From assembly GCF_000385215.1 (NCBI RefSeq), contig NZ_ARQK01000060.1, forward strand, positions 62,001-126,000: a DNA stretch of 64,000 bases. Reading direction: 5' to 3'. This stretch comes from Thioalkalivibrio thiocyanoxidans ARh2 (GTDB lineage: Bacteria > Pseudomonadota > Gammaproteobacteria > Ectothiorhodospirales > Ectothiorhodospiraceae). Every line of letters starts with the position of its first letter. Position 1 is the stretch's first letter. The translations under genes were made by a program, and so were the position numbers. The notes below the pieces were generated by a model. That model was given only the letters and a program-made list of their open reading frames with translations. It was not told the DNA's origin and ran no database searches. Shown here one piece after another: positions 51,756 to 60,460 of this stretch.

Positions 51756-51945
51756 GGCCATTAGGGCCGCCTCATTCCGGTCAGCATCTAGGTTGACCGT
51801 GCTCTCCGCCCGCCGCTCGCTCGCCGGGCCTAAGCGTCCTGGGGGTCGCACGCGGCTGCTCGGTGCCGAGATAGGGAGCTACACGGAGTGGAACCGGTGT
51901 GTAGATTCGCAAACGAGCTCGCATGAGCTACCGCGAAATGAGTGG
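51756..51945 (+). pseudogene. Decayed copy of the gene at 49243
   Basis: Aligns by eye with 49273-49445: GGCCATTAGGGCCGCCTCAT matches GGCCATCAAGGCCGCCGCAT, GGTCAGCATCTAGGTTGACC matches GGTCAGCATCCAAGTTGACC, and near 51898 TGTGTAGATTCGC then GCATGAGCTACC matches CGTGTAGAGACGC and GGATGAGCTACC. Stops and gaps disrupt the frame. The two copies bracket the Sel1 gene. Confidence 0.75.
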
Positions 51946-52559
51946 TGTTAATCGTGGGAGCGGCCCCGGGGCTTCTAGTACGGGGTTCCGGTACGTATGG
52001 AGATGGTGAGTCTGGCGGCCAGCAGGGCGGTGGGCAGGATGCGGATGATTTGAGTTATATCGTTAGTCCTGTGCCGGTTTGGCTGCGTGTGGTGGCCTAT
52101 ACGCTGCGATCACGGGCAGAGCGTGGGGGTATAGGGTGGGTTGGGGAACGCGCGGCCTTGTGCGCCCGTCGGGCGCGCACGGCGTGGCGATACCCGGGCG
52201 GATGGACGGCGACCGGCGGCCACGATGGCCGTGAGGTCGTGATGTCCTGCGGCGGATTGCTGCCTCTCGACCCCGCTCCTGTCCCCACGGAGACGCCTTT
52301 CGCGTCCCTGGGCGCCGGGTTGCGCGCGATCCGTGCGCGTCCCCCAGTCGTGGGCATGGCCCCTAGGTACTTCCGGCCGCTATGCGGCCCCAGGCCGCCG
52401 CCGCAGGCGGCGGGGCGGAGCGAGCGAAGCGCGCGATCGAGGCGCGATAGCGCCTCCGGGCCACCCCGGGATTAAGTATGTATTAGATACGGTATTAGGG
52501 CCGCGGTGCGGGTGTCGAGAAGTTACGAAAAATAAAGAGAAACCGGCCCACTCTTGGGC
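51946..52559. other. Gap with GC-rich hairpins next to oriV
   Basis: A frame of 177 codons (51942-52475) exists but its composition is poor and it runs through hairpins, so I do not call it. Stem-loops include GGCCGCTATGCGGCC (52377-52391), CCGCCGCCGCAGGCGGCGG (52396-52414) and GGCGCGATAGCGCC (52441-52454). An AT-rich tract TTAAGTATGTATTAGATACG at 52472-52491 may be the melting element of the iteron origin. Confidence 0.45.
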
Positions 52560-52691
52560 TGTGGATAGGCGCAGCCATCCCACCCTCGCGTAACAGCCAT
52601 CCCACCCCTGCGTAACCGCTATCCCACCTAGTGCGTAACAGCTATCCCTCCCTCGCGTAACCGCTATCCCGTCCTGCGTAACCGCTATCCC
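52560..52691. other. Candidate oriV: DnaA box and five iterons beside trfA
   Basis: Five 16-base direct repeats GCGTAAC(A/C)GC(C/T)ATCCC begin at 52588, 52610, 52633, 52655 and 52676 (21-23 base pitch, about two helical turns); a degenerate sixth unit (GCGCAGCCATCCC) begins at 52569. TGTGGATAG at 52560-52568 is a one-mismatch DnaA box. This is the layout of a theta-type iteron origin as in RK2, where TrfA binds 17-bp repeats. Confidence 0.82.
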
Positions 52692-52718
52692 ACCCGGTCC
52701 ACGTCCAGCGCACGGCAG

Positions 52719-53612
52719 TCATGCCCATACCCCCGGGGTACGGCTGACCTGGATGAGCCCGCCCTCCATCCGCCACGACCACCCGGTCACGCCGCATACC
52801 CGATCGAGCGCACCAGGGAGTCGCTGGCGCCATACGCGCGGGCTGATCGCCGCGCCGGACAGATCGCGCAGGTACTCGGGGCGGACGGGATGTGGCTCGC
52901 GATGAGATGCGTAGTGGCGGAACAGCCAGTGCGCCGTCGGATGCCGCCGCACGGCGGCTATTTGGTCGGCATCGAGGCGTGTGTACTGATTCCTCCCATA
53001 CAGGGCGATCAGGTCAGGGTGCATATCGACGGTGTACTCCCGCGAGACCCGATCGATCCCGCTCGGCCCGATGAGCTGACCCCGGTAGATAGTCGTACCG
53101 TCACCGCCGATGACATGCACCATCGTCGGCGTGAGCCGGTCGAGGACGCGATCGAGCCATCGGCGGTCGGATGTGCCGGTACTCCTGCCGATTTCGCGCA
53201 GCAGGCGACCAGGCCGGAACTGGATGCGGTCGGGCATCTCGCGTTCTGTCGCGGCCTCGCGCGCCCAGTAGTGGATGCACTGATCCCAAACCTCCGAGTC
53301 AGCCATGTCGAGTCGCTCGCCCGTATAGACAATGCGGTTACTGCCCTGGCTGGCTAGCACCTCCTCGTGCATGTAAGTGCGACAGCCCCGCCGGACGATG
53401 CCGAACAGCGACGACCGGATGAGCCAGTTGGACACGCCACGCTGGCTGTCCGCCCACGTTGCGGGCTGAGCCGGTGGCTCCGAGGCTCCGGCGGTGGCGT
53501 GGTTGTGTTGGGCGTCTATGTCTTGGGCTGGACGACGGGAGCCCGCCATCTGCTGGAGTCTCTGGAGCCGCCCCGTCAAGGCGTCGTCCGCGGCATGTCG
53601 CATACCACCCAT
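52719..53612 (-). CDS. trfA: Plasmid replication initiator, TrfA family
   Basis: 297 residues. After a disordered 60-residue start comes the TrfA core: SNWLIRSSLFGIVRRGCRTY, EVLASQGSNRIVYTGERLDM, ADSEVWDQCIHYWAREAATE, then GRSTGTSDRRWLDRVLDRLT and LIALYGRNQYTRLDADQIAA. The initiator should bind the iterons that follow the gene 28 bases after its stop. The ATG at 53612 shares an A with the stop of the gene before it (TGATG) and has GGAGG 8-12 bases upstream, so coupling is likely. A longer frame to 53804 would overlap that gene. Confidence 0.85.
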   Translation of the reverse strand: MGGMRHAADDALTGRLQRLQQMAGSRRPAQDIDAQHNHATAGASEPPAQPATWADSQRGVSNWLIRSSLFGIVRRGCRTYMHEEVLASQGSNRIVYTGERLDMADSEVWDQCIHYWAREAATEREMPDRIQFRPGRLLREIGRSTGTSDRRWLDRVLDRLTPTMVHVIGGDGTTIYRGQLIGPSGIDRVSREYTVDMHPDLIALYGRNQYTRLDADQIAAVRRHPTAHWLFRHYASHREPHPVRPEYLRDLSGAAISPRVWRQRLPGALDRVCGVTGWSWRMEGGLIQVSRTPGVWA

Positions 53613-53929
53613 CACGCCCCCCTCCCGGCCGTGCGTACGGCCTCGATTGCGGCCTCGATGTGCGCGGGGCGCTTGCGGTTTCTCGGGCGGCGGCTCCGGT
53701 GCTCCTGAGAGGCTGGGAGCACCTTCGGCTCCACGTTCGGCGTCATCATCCACACCCGGAGCGCACCCGGTGTTGTGAAGGTCTTGCCGCCGATCTGGCG
53801 ACACGGCAACTCGTGCTTGTGTCGCAGCACCCAGTCCACGGAAACGCCGAGTACGTCGGCGATGGTGGGCAGGCCACTGATGATCTCGTCGTCCGCGTAC
53901 TGGCGCGGACCCTCGGTATGGTCGGACAT
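53612..53929 (-). CDS. Small helix-turn-helix DNA-binding protein
   Basis: 105 residues. ISGLPTIADVLGVSVDWVLR and HKHELPCRQIGGKTFTTPGA then LRVWM look like a winged helix-turn-helix of the excisionase/MerR type (helix, turn, recognition helix, wing with a basic loop). It ends in a basic tail. It precedes and is coupled to trfA, so a copy-number or excision regulator is plausible. Confidence 0.6.
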   Translation of the reverse strand: MSDHTEGPRQYADDEIISGLPTIADVLGVSVDWVLRHKHELPCRQIGGKTFTTPGALRVWMMTPNVEPKVLPASQEHRSRRPRNRKRPAHIEAAIEAVRTAGRGA

Positions 53930-54055
53930 ACGGTCACCTGTGATTCAGGTGGCCGGGGACCCGTGCGTGTCTACGTGTGGTGGTGTGGCGCCGGGTGACC
54001 CCGGCCTGGCGATACGGATGCCGCGCACGTGGCGCGGCGCGTCGTCAGGCTGGGG

Positions 54056-54436
54056 TCACGCGCGGGGAGGCTGGTCGGAGTCGTCGTGGCGATCCGGTGG
54101 GGTGGGGGTGCTGTCATGTGTCCCGGGGGACGGGATGCCGCCGATGGATGGCGGTCGGGTGGGACGCAGGGTGCGGGCCATTGCGGCATAGCCGCGCCCG
54201 CCGTGCATCGCACCCGCTACGCCGCCGCTAATCAGGATCATCGATGCGGCGACGGCGAGATCGAGGACATCCGCACCGGTCGCTGCGACGCCGACCAGCA
54301 GGCCGATGGCGACGACAGCGAGTGCTCCGGATACGACCCACTGCCACGCCGGGAGGGCGCGGGCGCGCGCTGCTGCGCGATCGCACCATTCCGCGACGGC
54401 GCGGCGGCGGGCGTATGTAGCCGGTGTGGTCGTCAT
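54056..54436 (-). CDS. Small two-helix membrane protein of the element
   Basis: 126 residues: an N-terminal basic helix (ATYARRRAVAEWCDRAAARA), two membrane segments (WVVSGALAVVAIGLLVGVAA, VLDLAVAASMILISGGVAGA), and a proline-rich charged tail. No family recognised. The ATG at 54436 lacks a strong ribosome-binding site; the frame is open to 54544. Confidence 0.4.
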   Translation of the reverse strand: MTTTPATYARRRAVAEWCDRAAARARALPAWQWVVSGALAVVAIGLLVGVAATGADVLDLAVAASMILISGGVAGAMHGGRGYAAMARTLRPTRPPSIGGIPSPGTHDSTPTPPDRHDDSDQPPRA

Positions 54437-54447
54437 GGATGGCAATT

Positions 54448-54554
54448 TGCCACAGTGCGCCTGTGAGTGCAAAGCCATACCGATTCGTAACTCCCTGTTC
54501 CTCATGAGAATCTGGAGCATTGTGGCGAATGGTGTCTGCCACACTCATGCCACA
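54448..54554 (+). repeat. Integrase arm-type sites, right end
   Basis: TGCCACA at 54448-54454, 54537-54543 and 54548-54554. The last two are 11 bases apart, exactly as at the left end, and both pairs continue AGT-AGG. They lie within 190 bases of attR. Confidence 0.6.
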
Positions 54555-54636
54555 GTAAGGGGGCCAATTTGTGCGGATTTCTGCGGATTGGCCCGATGGG
54601 CGGGGCTATATAAGTATCGGAAATAGAGGGAAAAGA

Positions 54637-54713
54637 TGGTGTCCCCGGCAGGATTCGAACCTGCGACCTGCCCCTTAGGAGGGGGCTGCTCTATCCAGCT
54701 GAGCTACGGAGAC
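54637..54713 (-). tRNA. tRNA-Arg(CCU), integration target (attR in its 3' half)
   Basis: Minus strand, 77 bases with encoded CCA. Acceptor GTCTCCG pairs with CGGGGAC; D-arm AGCTCAGCTGGATAGAGC-type; anticodon loop CTCCTAA gives CCU; T-arm GCAGGTTCGAATCCTGC. Bases 54637-54685 are identical to attL at 35098-35146, so the element joined here and restored the gene. Confidence 0.96.
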
Positions 54714-54788
54714 AGCCGCGCCGCGAGTATAAGCGCGCGGCGGGGTTCTCGCCAAAGGGCCGCGGCTGCCGCCAGGTTACCGGGAAGC

Positions 54789-55712
54789 TCACCCTCGAGC
54801 ATCCAGGCGGTGGTGCGCCCAGGCGACAAAGTCCGTGACAGGGCAGTGGCCTTCCTCGGGCACGCCAGCGCCGCTGATTACGCGATAGGTGATCAGGTCG
54901 CCATCTCGCGCCAGGACCTTGCGCACGCTCCAGGCATGGTCCTGAGCGCCGTTGCTGTAGCACTGTCCGGGGCGAACGTCCGCGGGATCGATCGTGTCCG
55001 GATGCTCATGGTGTCGACGCGCCAGCAGGTACAGGCGGGCCAGATCGTCCTCGCTCATGTCGAGGTACAGATTGAGATCGCGCATCGCGTGTTCCAGGTC
55101 GGCCTGGGTCAGTCCCGAGCGTTCCAGTGCACCGGATGGGCCAGCGGGCGAGGGTTCGTCCAGGCGGGCCAGGGCGGCCGGGTAGCGGCGCCATGGAAAC
55201 GGGTAGTTGATCACGATCGCGACCATCAGCATGACGGTCACACTGGAGAGCACCGGGTGCAGGATGAACAGCAGGCCGAGGTCCTCGACCGAGGCGCCGC
55301 CGACGACCGCGTACAACGCTGTGGCTCCCCCGGGGGGATGCAGGCAGCGCAGGTAGTACATCGCATAGACGGTGAGCCCGACAGCGAGCGCGGCCGCCAC
55401 CAGCGGGTGGTCCACCGCGTGCCGAACGGCGACCCCGACAATGGCTGCAATCGCATGGCCGCCGAGGACGTTCCATGGCTGGGACAGGGCGGCCCGAGGG
55501 GCGGCGAAGAGCAGGACGGCGGTCGCCCCCAGAGAGGCAAGGATGAGCCCGTTGATGCCGCTTTCGGTGACCGAGGCCGCGACCTCCAGTGACAGATAAA
55601 GCCCGATCACGGCCCCGATCAGGGCGATCAGCTTGTCCTTGTGATTGGTGGTGTCGAGGAAGTCGCCGAGTAAGAGTCTGCGGCCAGTGCGCATGTCTGC
55701 TCGTTCGCTCAT
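54789..55712 (-). CDS. HPP-family integral membrane protein
   Basis: 307 residues. Four to five membrane helices in the first 190 residues with family motifs LGATAVLLFAAPRAALSQPW, NVLGGHAIAAIVGV and CLHPPGGATALYAV (HPP motif). The C-terminal 110 residues are soluble and may sense a signal. HPP proteins have been linked to nitrite transport in plants and cyanobacteria; the role in this organism is unknown. Confidence 0.88.
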   Translation of the reverse strand: MSERADMRTGRRLLLGDFLDTTNHKDKLIALIGAVIGLYLSLEVAASVTESGINGLILASLGATAVLLFAAPRAALSQPWNVLGGHAIAAIVGVAVRHAVDHPLVAAALAVGLTVYAMYYLRCLHPPGGATALYAVVGGASVEDLGLLFILHPVLSSVTVMLMVAIVINYPFPWRRYPAALARLDEPSPAGPSGALERSGLTQADLEHAMRDLNLYLDMSEDDLARLYLLARRHHEHPDTIDPADVRPGQCYSNGAQDHAWSVRKVLARDGDLITYRVISGAGVPEEGHCPVTDFVAWAHHRLDARG

Positions 55713-55805
55713 AAGCTGGAGAAGCGGTACAGCTTTGGGGCCGCAGGCACGGCAGTCAAGTCGGGGTGGCAGTCCGCTGGCCTCCCGGGGCCGTAAAAGG
55801 AGCCC

Positions 55806-56624
55806 TTACGGATCCGCGGGCGTCGAGGACTCGAGGATCAGCGCGACACGGCGGTTTTCGGCGCGTCCGCGCTCGGTGTCGTTGCTGGCCACGGGCTGGG
55901 TGTCGGCGCGGCCCACAGCGCGCAGTCGCCCGGGTTCGAGCCCCTGGTCCAGCAGGTAGCGGACTACGCCGCTGGCGCGGGCGGAGGAGAGCTCCCAGTT
56001 GGATGGAAAGTGCTCCGTCGCGATCGGGATGTTGTCGGTGTGTCCCTCGACGGTGATCAGCCCTTCGTGCTCGTCCAGCAGGGGTTCCAGCTGCGTCAGC
56101 AGCGCCCGACCTTCCGGCTGCAGATCGGCCTGCCCGCTGGCGAACAGGATCTCGTCCTGGATGCGCAGCTCGGTACGGCCGGGGTGCTCCACGACCTCAA
56201 CGCCCTGCGGCGCCTGTTCGCGCATCCTGGACGCGGTCGCGGCTGTGCCCTCCGGGTCGGGCGCGTCCGCCTCCGGCTGCGGTTCATACAGCCGCTCCTC
56301 GAGATCACCCAGGTCCCCCATCAGCGGCGCGATCAACGGGTCCTGGATGGCCTGAAGGTCGGGGTGGGCGAGCTGGATGGGCTGCGCTGCGCTGGCCAGG
56401 GGGCGGTCGTCGCGCGGGTCCATGAAGGTCAGCATTATCACGAAGATGACGATGACCAGGGTGAGCACATCGAGGTAGGTGAGGATCCAGGCGTGTTCGT
56501 CATCGCGCTGGCGTTCGCCGGGGTATGAGCCCAGAAACGCCTGCTCCGGACGCGTGGCCGCCTGGGCATCCATCTCGGCCTGCATGGCCGCACGGTCGGA
56601 GGTGGAGTAACCAGGGCTGGGCAT
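55806..56624 (-). CDS. motB: Flagellar motor stator protein MotB/PomB type
   Basis: 272 residues. One membrane helix (AWILTYLDVLTLVIVIFVIM) holds the ion-binding aspartate in YLD-LTL. A linker follows, then the OmpA-like peptidoglycan-binding domain: ILFASGQADLQPEGRALLTQ, ITVEGHTDNIPI, NWELSSARASGVVRYLLDQG, DTERGRAENRRVALILE. Two bases behind motA. Whether the ion is sodium or proton cannot be told; haloalkaliphiles usually use sodium. Confidence 0.92.
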   Translation of the reverse strand: MPSPGYSTSDRAAMQAEMDAQAATRPEQAFLGSYPGERQRDDEHAWILTYLDVLTLVIVIFVIMLTFMDPRDDRPLASAAQPIQLAHPDLQAIQDPLIAPLMGDLGDLEERLYEPQPEADAPDPEGTAATASRMREQAPQGVEVVEHPGRTELRIQDEILFASGQADLQPEGRALLTQLEPLLDEHEGLITVEGHTDNIPIATEHFPSNWELSSARASGVVRYLLDQGLEPGRLRAVGRADTQPVASNDTERGRAENRRVALILESSTPADP

Positions 56625-56626
56625 AC

Positions 56627-57451
56627 TCAGGTGCGTTCCTGGCTTTCGGCTTCATCCGCCTCGGCTACACCGTTCGGCTCGGTCTGGCGGATCTCGTCGC
56701 GGTGGTTCTCCATGAACGAGCGCAGGGTCTCGCGGATATATCCCGGGGTGCGGCCCTTGCGCATCAGCATGATGCCTTCGAGCACCATGGTCATCAGCAC
56801 GACGCGGCCCTCGGTACGCCGTTCCAGCTTGATCGCGATCGGGCGGAACACGAGATTCGCGAGCAGGATGCCGTAGAACGTGGTGATCAGGGCGATCCCC
56901 AGATTGACCGCGATGATGGTGAAGTCGTCGGTCTCGGTGGTCAGCAACAGGTTGATCAGGCCGATCAGCGTGCCCAGCATGCCGAAGGCCGGGGCATAGG
57001 TGGCCATGGTGCGAAACATCTGCGCATCGGCCTGTTCGCGGGCACGCAGGCGGGCCATGCGCCAGTTGAGCAGGTCCTGGATGTCGTCCATCGGGGTGTC
57101 GTCGATCACCAGCTGGATGCCGGTGCGCAGGAACGGATTCTGGATCTGCTCCAGGCGCTGCTGCACGCCGCGCAGATTCTGCGAATACCAGTAGCGCGAG
57201 ACCTGGACGATCTCCTCCAGGTCGCGGGCGATGTCGTAGCGTTCCTCGCGAATGGCATGCGCCCCCGCACGAAAGACCCGCAGGACCTCGTGAAAGGGGT
57301 AGCTCATCAGGGTCGCGGCGATTGTGCCGCCGAGCACGATCCCCAGCCCTGGCAGGTTCAGGAAGGCGTGCAGGTCCTGCGAGGAAAAGGCGATCACGCT
57401 GCCGAAGACCAGCAGGCTGCCGATGATGCCGAGAAGGGTCGAGAGGTTCAT
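56627..57451 (-). CDS. motA: Flagellar motor stator protein MotA/PomA type
   Basis: 274 residues, four membrane helices. GLGIVLGGTIAATLMSYPFH, then cytoplasmic loop with charged residues (ARDLEEIVQVSRYWYSQNLR), and TM3-TM4 APAFGMLGTLIGLINLL and TFYGILLANLVFRPIAIKLE. The order is PomA-like rather than enteric MotA. A C-terminal acidic tail of about 30 residues is present. Confidence 0.93.
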   Translation of the reverse strand: MNLSTLLGIIGSLLVFGSVIAFSSQDLHAFLNLPGLGIVLGGTIAATLMSYPFHEVLRVFRAGAHAIREERYDIARDLEEIVQVSRYWYSQNLRGVQQRLEQIQNPFLRTGIQLVIDDTPMDDIQDLLNWRMARLRAREQADAQMFRTMATYAPAFGMLGTLIGLINLLLTTETDDFTIIAVNLGIALITTFYGILLANLVFRPIAIKLERRTEGRVVLMTMVLEGIMLMRKGRTPGYIRETLRSFMENHRDEIRQTEPNGVAEADEAESQERT

Positions 57452-57594
57452 TCAGGAATCCGTTCCGTAACGCGTCTGGTTAATGGGGGTCAGGGTATAG
57501 CACGTCCGCGCCGGGTTCACGCAGGCCCCGGCGTTCGCCGGCGGCGTCGTTCCTGCGTACACTCGGGGCTTTGTTTGCTGAGGGAGAGGCCGGC

Positions 57595-58179
57595 ATGGAA
57601 TGGGTGCTGATCGCGATTGTGGTGCTGCTCGTGGTCTGGGGGGTCTGGACCTACAACCGCCTGGTGACGGCGCGCAACCGTTACAAGAACGCGTTTGCCC
57701 AGATCGACGTCCAGCTGACCCGGCGCTACGACCTGATCCCCAACCTGGTGAAGGTCGCGGAACGCTACATGAGCCATGAGCGCGATACGCTGGAGGCGGT
57801 GATCCAGGCGCGCAACCAGGCGATGGACCGGCTGAAGCAGGTCGGTGGGGACCCCACCAACACCGAGGCCGTGCGCCAGCTGTCCGGCGCCGAGCAGGGG
57901 CTGTCCGGCGCGCTGGGGCGGCTGTTCGCGCTGTCCGAGAACTATCCGGACCTGAAGGCGAACGAGAACATGATGCAGCTCTCCGAGGAGCTGACCAGCA
58001 CGGAGAACCGGGTGGCCTTCGCCCGTCAGGGCTACAACGACGCGGTGATGCAGTACAACATCCTGCGCGAGATGTTCCCGAACACCCTGATCGCGAACAA
58101 CTTTGGCTTCCGCCCGGCGCAGTTGCTGGAGATCGAGGACCCGCAGAAGCGCGAGCCGGTCGAGGTCAACTTTTCCTAG
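57595..58179 (+). CDS. lemA: LemA family protein
   Basis: 194 residues. One N-terminal membrane helix (VLIAIVVLLVVWGVWTYNRL) and a helical cytoplasmic part with QIDVQLTRRYDLIPNLVKVA, ENMMQLSEELTSTENRVAFA and YNDAVMQYNILREMFPNTLI, all typical. Function not settled; the M48 protease gene downstream is a common partner. AGGGAGAGG precedes the ATG at 57595. Confidence 0.94.
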   Translation: MEWVLIAIVVLLVVWGVWTYNRLVTARNRYKNAFAQIDVQLTRRYDLIPNLVKVAERYMSHERDTLEAVIQARNQAMDRLKQVGGDPTNTEAVRQLSGAEQGLSGALGRLFALSENYPDLKANENMMQLSEELTSTENRVAFARQGYNDAVMQYNILREMFPNTLIANNFGFRPAQLLEIEDPQKREPVEVNFS

Positions 58180-58187
58180 GAATCGCC

Positions 58188-60161
58188 GTGAACTTCTTCG
58201 AACATCAGGACCGTGCCCAGCGGCGCACGCGGATGCTGCTGGGCCTGTTCATGCTGGCCGTGCTGGCCATTGTGGTGGTGATGAACCTGATCGCACTGGT
58301 GCTGTTCGGCCAGACGCAGGCAACCGCACCGGGGGAACCCTGGCTGACACGGGAGTTTCTGCGCGACAACCTGGACGTGGTCGGCTGGACCAGCGCGTTC
58401 ACCGTGGGCCTGATCGGGCTGGGCAGTCTCTATCGCATGCTGAGCCTGCGCGATGGCGGTGGCGCGGTCGCGCGCGAGCTCGGGGGCACGCGAATCGAGG
58501 GCGATACCCGGGACCCGTTGCGTCGACGCCTTATGAACGTGGTGGAAGAGGTCGCGATCGCCTCGGGCGTGCCGGTGCCCGAGGTCTATGTGCTGGAGCA
58601 GGAGCCCGGGATCAATGCCTTTGCGGCCGGGTATTCGCCGTCCGATGCCGCGGTCGCGGTGACGCGCGGCGCGCTGGAACACCTGAATCGGGACGAGCTG
58701 CAGGGCGTGGTCGCCCACGAGTTCGGGCATATCCTCAATGGCGACATGCGCATGAACATCCGCCTGGTCGGGATGCTGTTCGGGATCCTGGTGATGGCCC
58801 TGATCGGGCAGCGCGTGCTGTTTGCGATGCGCTATTCCCGCAACAACCGTAACGCCGGCGGGGTCGTGGTCGCGGGCCTGGTGCTGATGATCGTCGGCTA
58901 TATCGGCCTGTTCTTTGGCCGCTGGATCCGGGCCTCGGTGTCGCGCCAGCGCGAGTACCTGGCGGATGCCTCGGCGGTGCAGTTCACGCGCCAGCCCGAG
59001 GGCATTGCCGGGGCACTGAAGAAGATCGGGGCCAGCTACTCCGGACTCAACGCGGACAGCGAAGAGGTTGGCCACATGCTGTTCGTCAACGGCGGCCTGG
59101 GCCGGATGTTTGCGACCCATCCGCCGCTGGAAGATCGTATCCGCAAGATCGAGCCGAGTTTTGATCCCTCGGAGCTGGAGGCCGTACAAAAGCGCATGCA
59201 GGACGATGCGCGGCGCCGGCGCGAGGAGCAGGAGGCCGAGGCCGCCCGCGAACAGGCCGAGCCGAAGGCCGGGGGTGGGCTGGGGCTGCACCCCGAGGCC
59301 CTGCTCGACGCGATCGGCGATCCCGGCCTTGCGCATATCCTCGGGGCCGGGTTCCTGGTCGCCGCGGTGCCGAATGCACTGGAACGTTCAGTGCACTCTG
59401 ATCGCTGGGCCGCCGAGGCCGTGCTGTACCTGCTGATTTCACCAGATTCGGAGGTGCGGGATGCCCAGCTGATGCGCATCCTCGAGACGCGCGGCGAAGA
59501 CAGCGAGAAGCGCGTACGCGAACTGCTGCAGGAAGTGCCCGAACTCAGCCCGGATCTGCGCATCCCGTTGCTGGAGATGGCCTTCCCCGTGCTGCGCCGG
59601 CACCCGCCACAGGAGCGTGAAGTCCTGTCGCGGCTGGTGGACGCACTGATTCAGGCCGATGGGCGGGTGTCCGCCTTCGAATATGCGCTCGGGCGGCTTG
59701 TGCGGCGTCAGCTGCGGGATATCGAAAGACCCTCTCAGGCGCGTTCGGGGGGCCGGCGTCGGCTGGCCGACAACAGCGGCCAGGCGCGCTACGTGCTGGC
59801 GGTCCTGGCCCACCATGGACACCCGGACGACCCGGAAGCGGCGGTTACCGCCTTCAATGCCGGCGTGGCGGCGCTCACGGGCATCATGCCGCTGGAGTCG
59901 GAGGCCCCGCCGGAGCTCGAGCAGGCTACCGCCGGTACTGCCTGGGCGTCCGTGCTGGACAAGGCCCTGGAGCGGCTCGACGAGTTGCGGGTCAAGGACA
60001 AGCGGACGCTGGTCGAGGCCATGCTGGCAACCGTTCAGCGCGGCGGTGGCGTCCAGGTGGCCGAGATCGAGCTGCTGCGCGCCATGGCCGCTGCACTGCA
60101 CATCCCGCTCCCCATCGCCGAGATGGCGGATGTCTCACAGGGGGACGGGCCGTCCGACTGA
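58188..60161 (+). CDS. M48 family membrane metalloprotease with long C-terminal extension
   Basis: 657 residues. Two helices at the start, then the HtpX-like catalytic domain: ELQGVVAHEFGHILNGDMRM (HEFGH zinc motif), a further pair of helices, and the third ligand in SRQREYLADASAVQFTRQPE. From about 350 a helical domain of 300 residues follows, not present in E. coli HtpX (about 290 residues), possibly for substrate selection. GTG start 8 bases after lemA, so the two are one unit. Confidence 0.88.
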   Translation: MNFFEHQDRAQRRTRMLLGLFMLAVLAIVVVMNLIALVLFGQTQATAPGEPWLTREFLRDNLDVVGWTSAFTVGLIGLGSLYRMLSLRDGGGAVARELGGTRIEGDTRDPLRRRLMNVVEEVAIASGVPVPEVYVLEQEPGINAFAAGYSPSDAAVAVTRGALEHLNRDELQGVVAHEFGHILNGDMRMNIRLVGMLFGILVMALIGQRVLFAMRYSRNNRNAGGVVVAGLVLMIVGYIGLFFGRWIRASVSRQREYLADASAVQFTRQPEGIAGALKKIGASYSGLNADSEEVGHMLFVNGGLGRMFATHPPLEDRIRKIEPSFDPSELEAVQKRMQDDARRRREEQEAEAAREQAEPKAGGGLGLHPEALLDAIGDPGLAHILGAGFLVAAVPNALERSVHSDRWAAEAVLYLLISPDSEVRDAQLMRILETRGEDSEKRVRELLQEVPELSPDLRIPLLEMAFPVLRRHPPQEREVLSRLVDALIQADGRVSAFEYALGRLVRRQLRDIERPSQARSGGRRRLADNSGQARYVLAVLAHHGHPDDPEAAVTAFNAGVAALTGIMPLESEAPPELEQATAGTAWASVLDKALERLDELRVKDKRTLVEAMLATVQRGGGVQVAEIELLRAMAAALHIPLPIAEMADVSQGDGPSD

Positions 60162-60204
60162 GACTCCACACCCGGCCGGCGTAGCCGGTATGATGCGAGA
60201 CCCC

Positions 60205-60291
60205 GGGGGCGTGGCGGAACGGGTAGACGCAAGGCACTTAAAATGCCTCGGCCGCAAGGCTGTGCCGGTTCGAGTCCGGCCGCCCCCACCA
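60205..60291 (+). tRNA. tRNA-Leu(UAA)
   Basis: 87 bases including CCA. Acceptor GGGGGCG pairs with CGCCCCC; D-arm GCGGAACGGGTAGACGC; anticodon loop CTTAAAA gives UAA; long variable arm TCGGCCGCAAGGCTGTG-type and T-arm CCGGTTCGAGTCCGG. A class II tRNA as expected for leucine. Confidence 0.96.
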
Positions 60292-60460
60292 AATCTTTTC
60301 CCGACGTATGACGTTTCCGGCCTCAGCGCATGAGGTTTCTGGCGTAGTCCCCCGGTCCAGCGGGATTTTTCTGTGCCTGGTGTGAGCAGTGATCTCATCG
60401 TTCCCAGTAGCAGCGATCAGGCGCATAGTGGGAGTCCGGCAGGTAGTGACAGGCCTGGAC

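Noticed and set aside
51942-52475. 177-codon open frame
   Set aside because: Its C-terminal half crosses several GC hairpins and the composition is arginine/proline-rich as in shadow frames.
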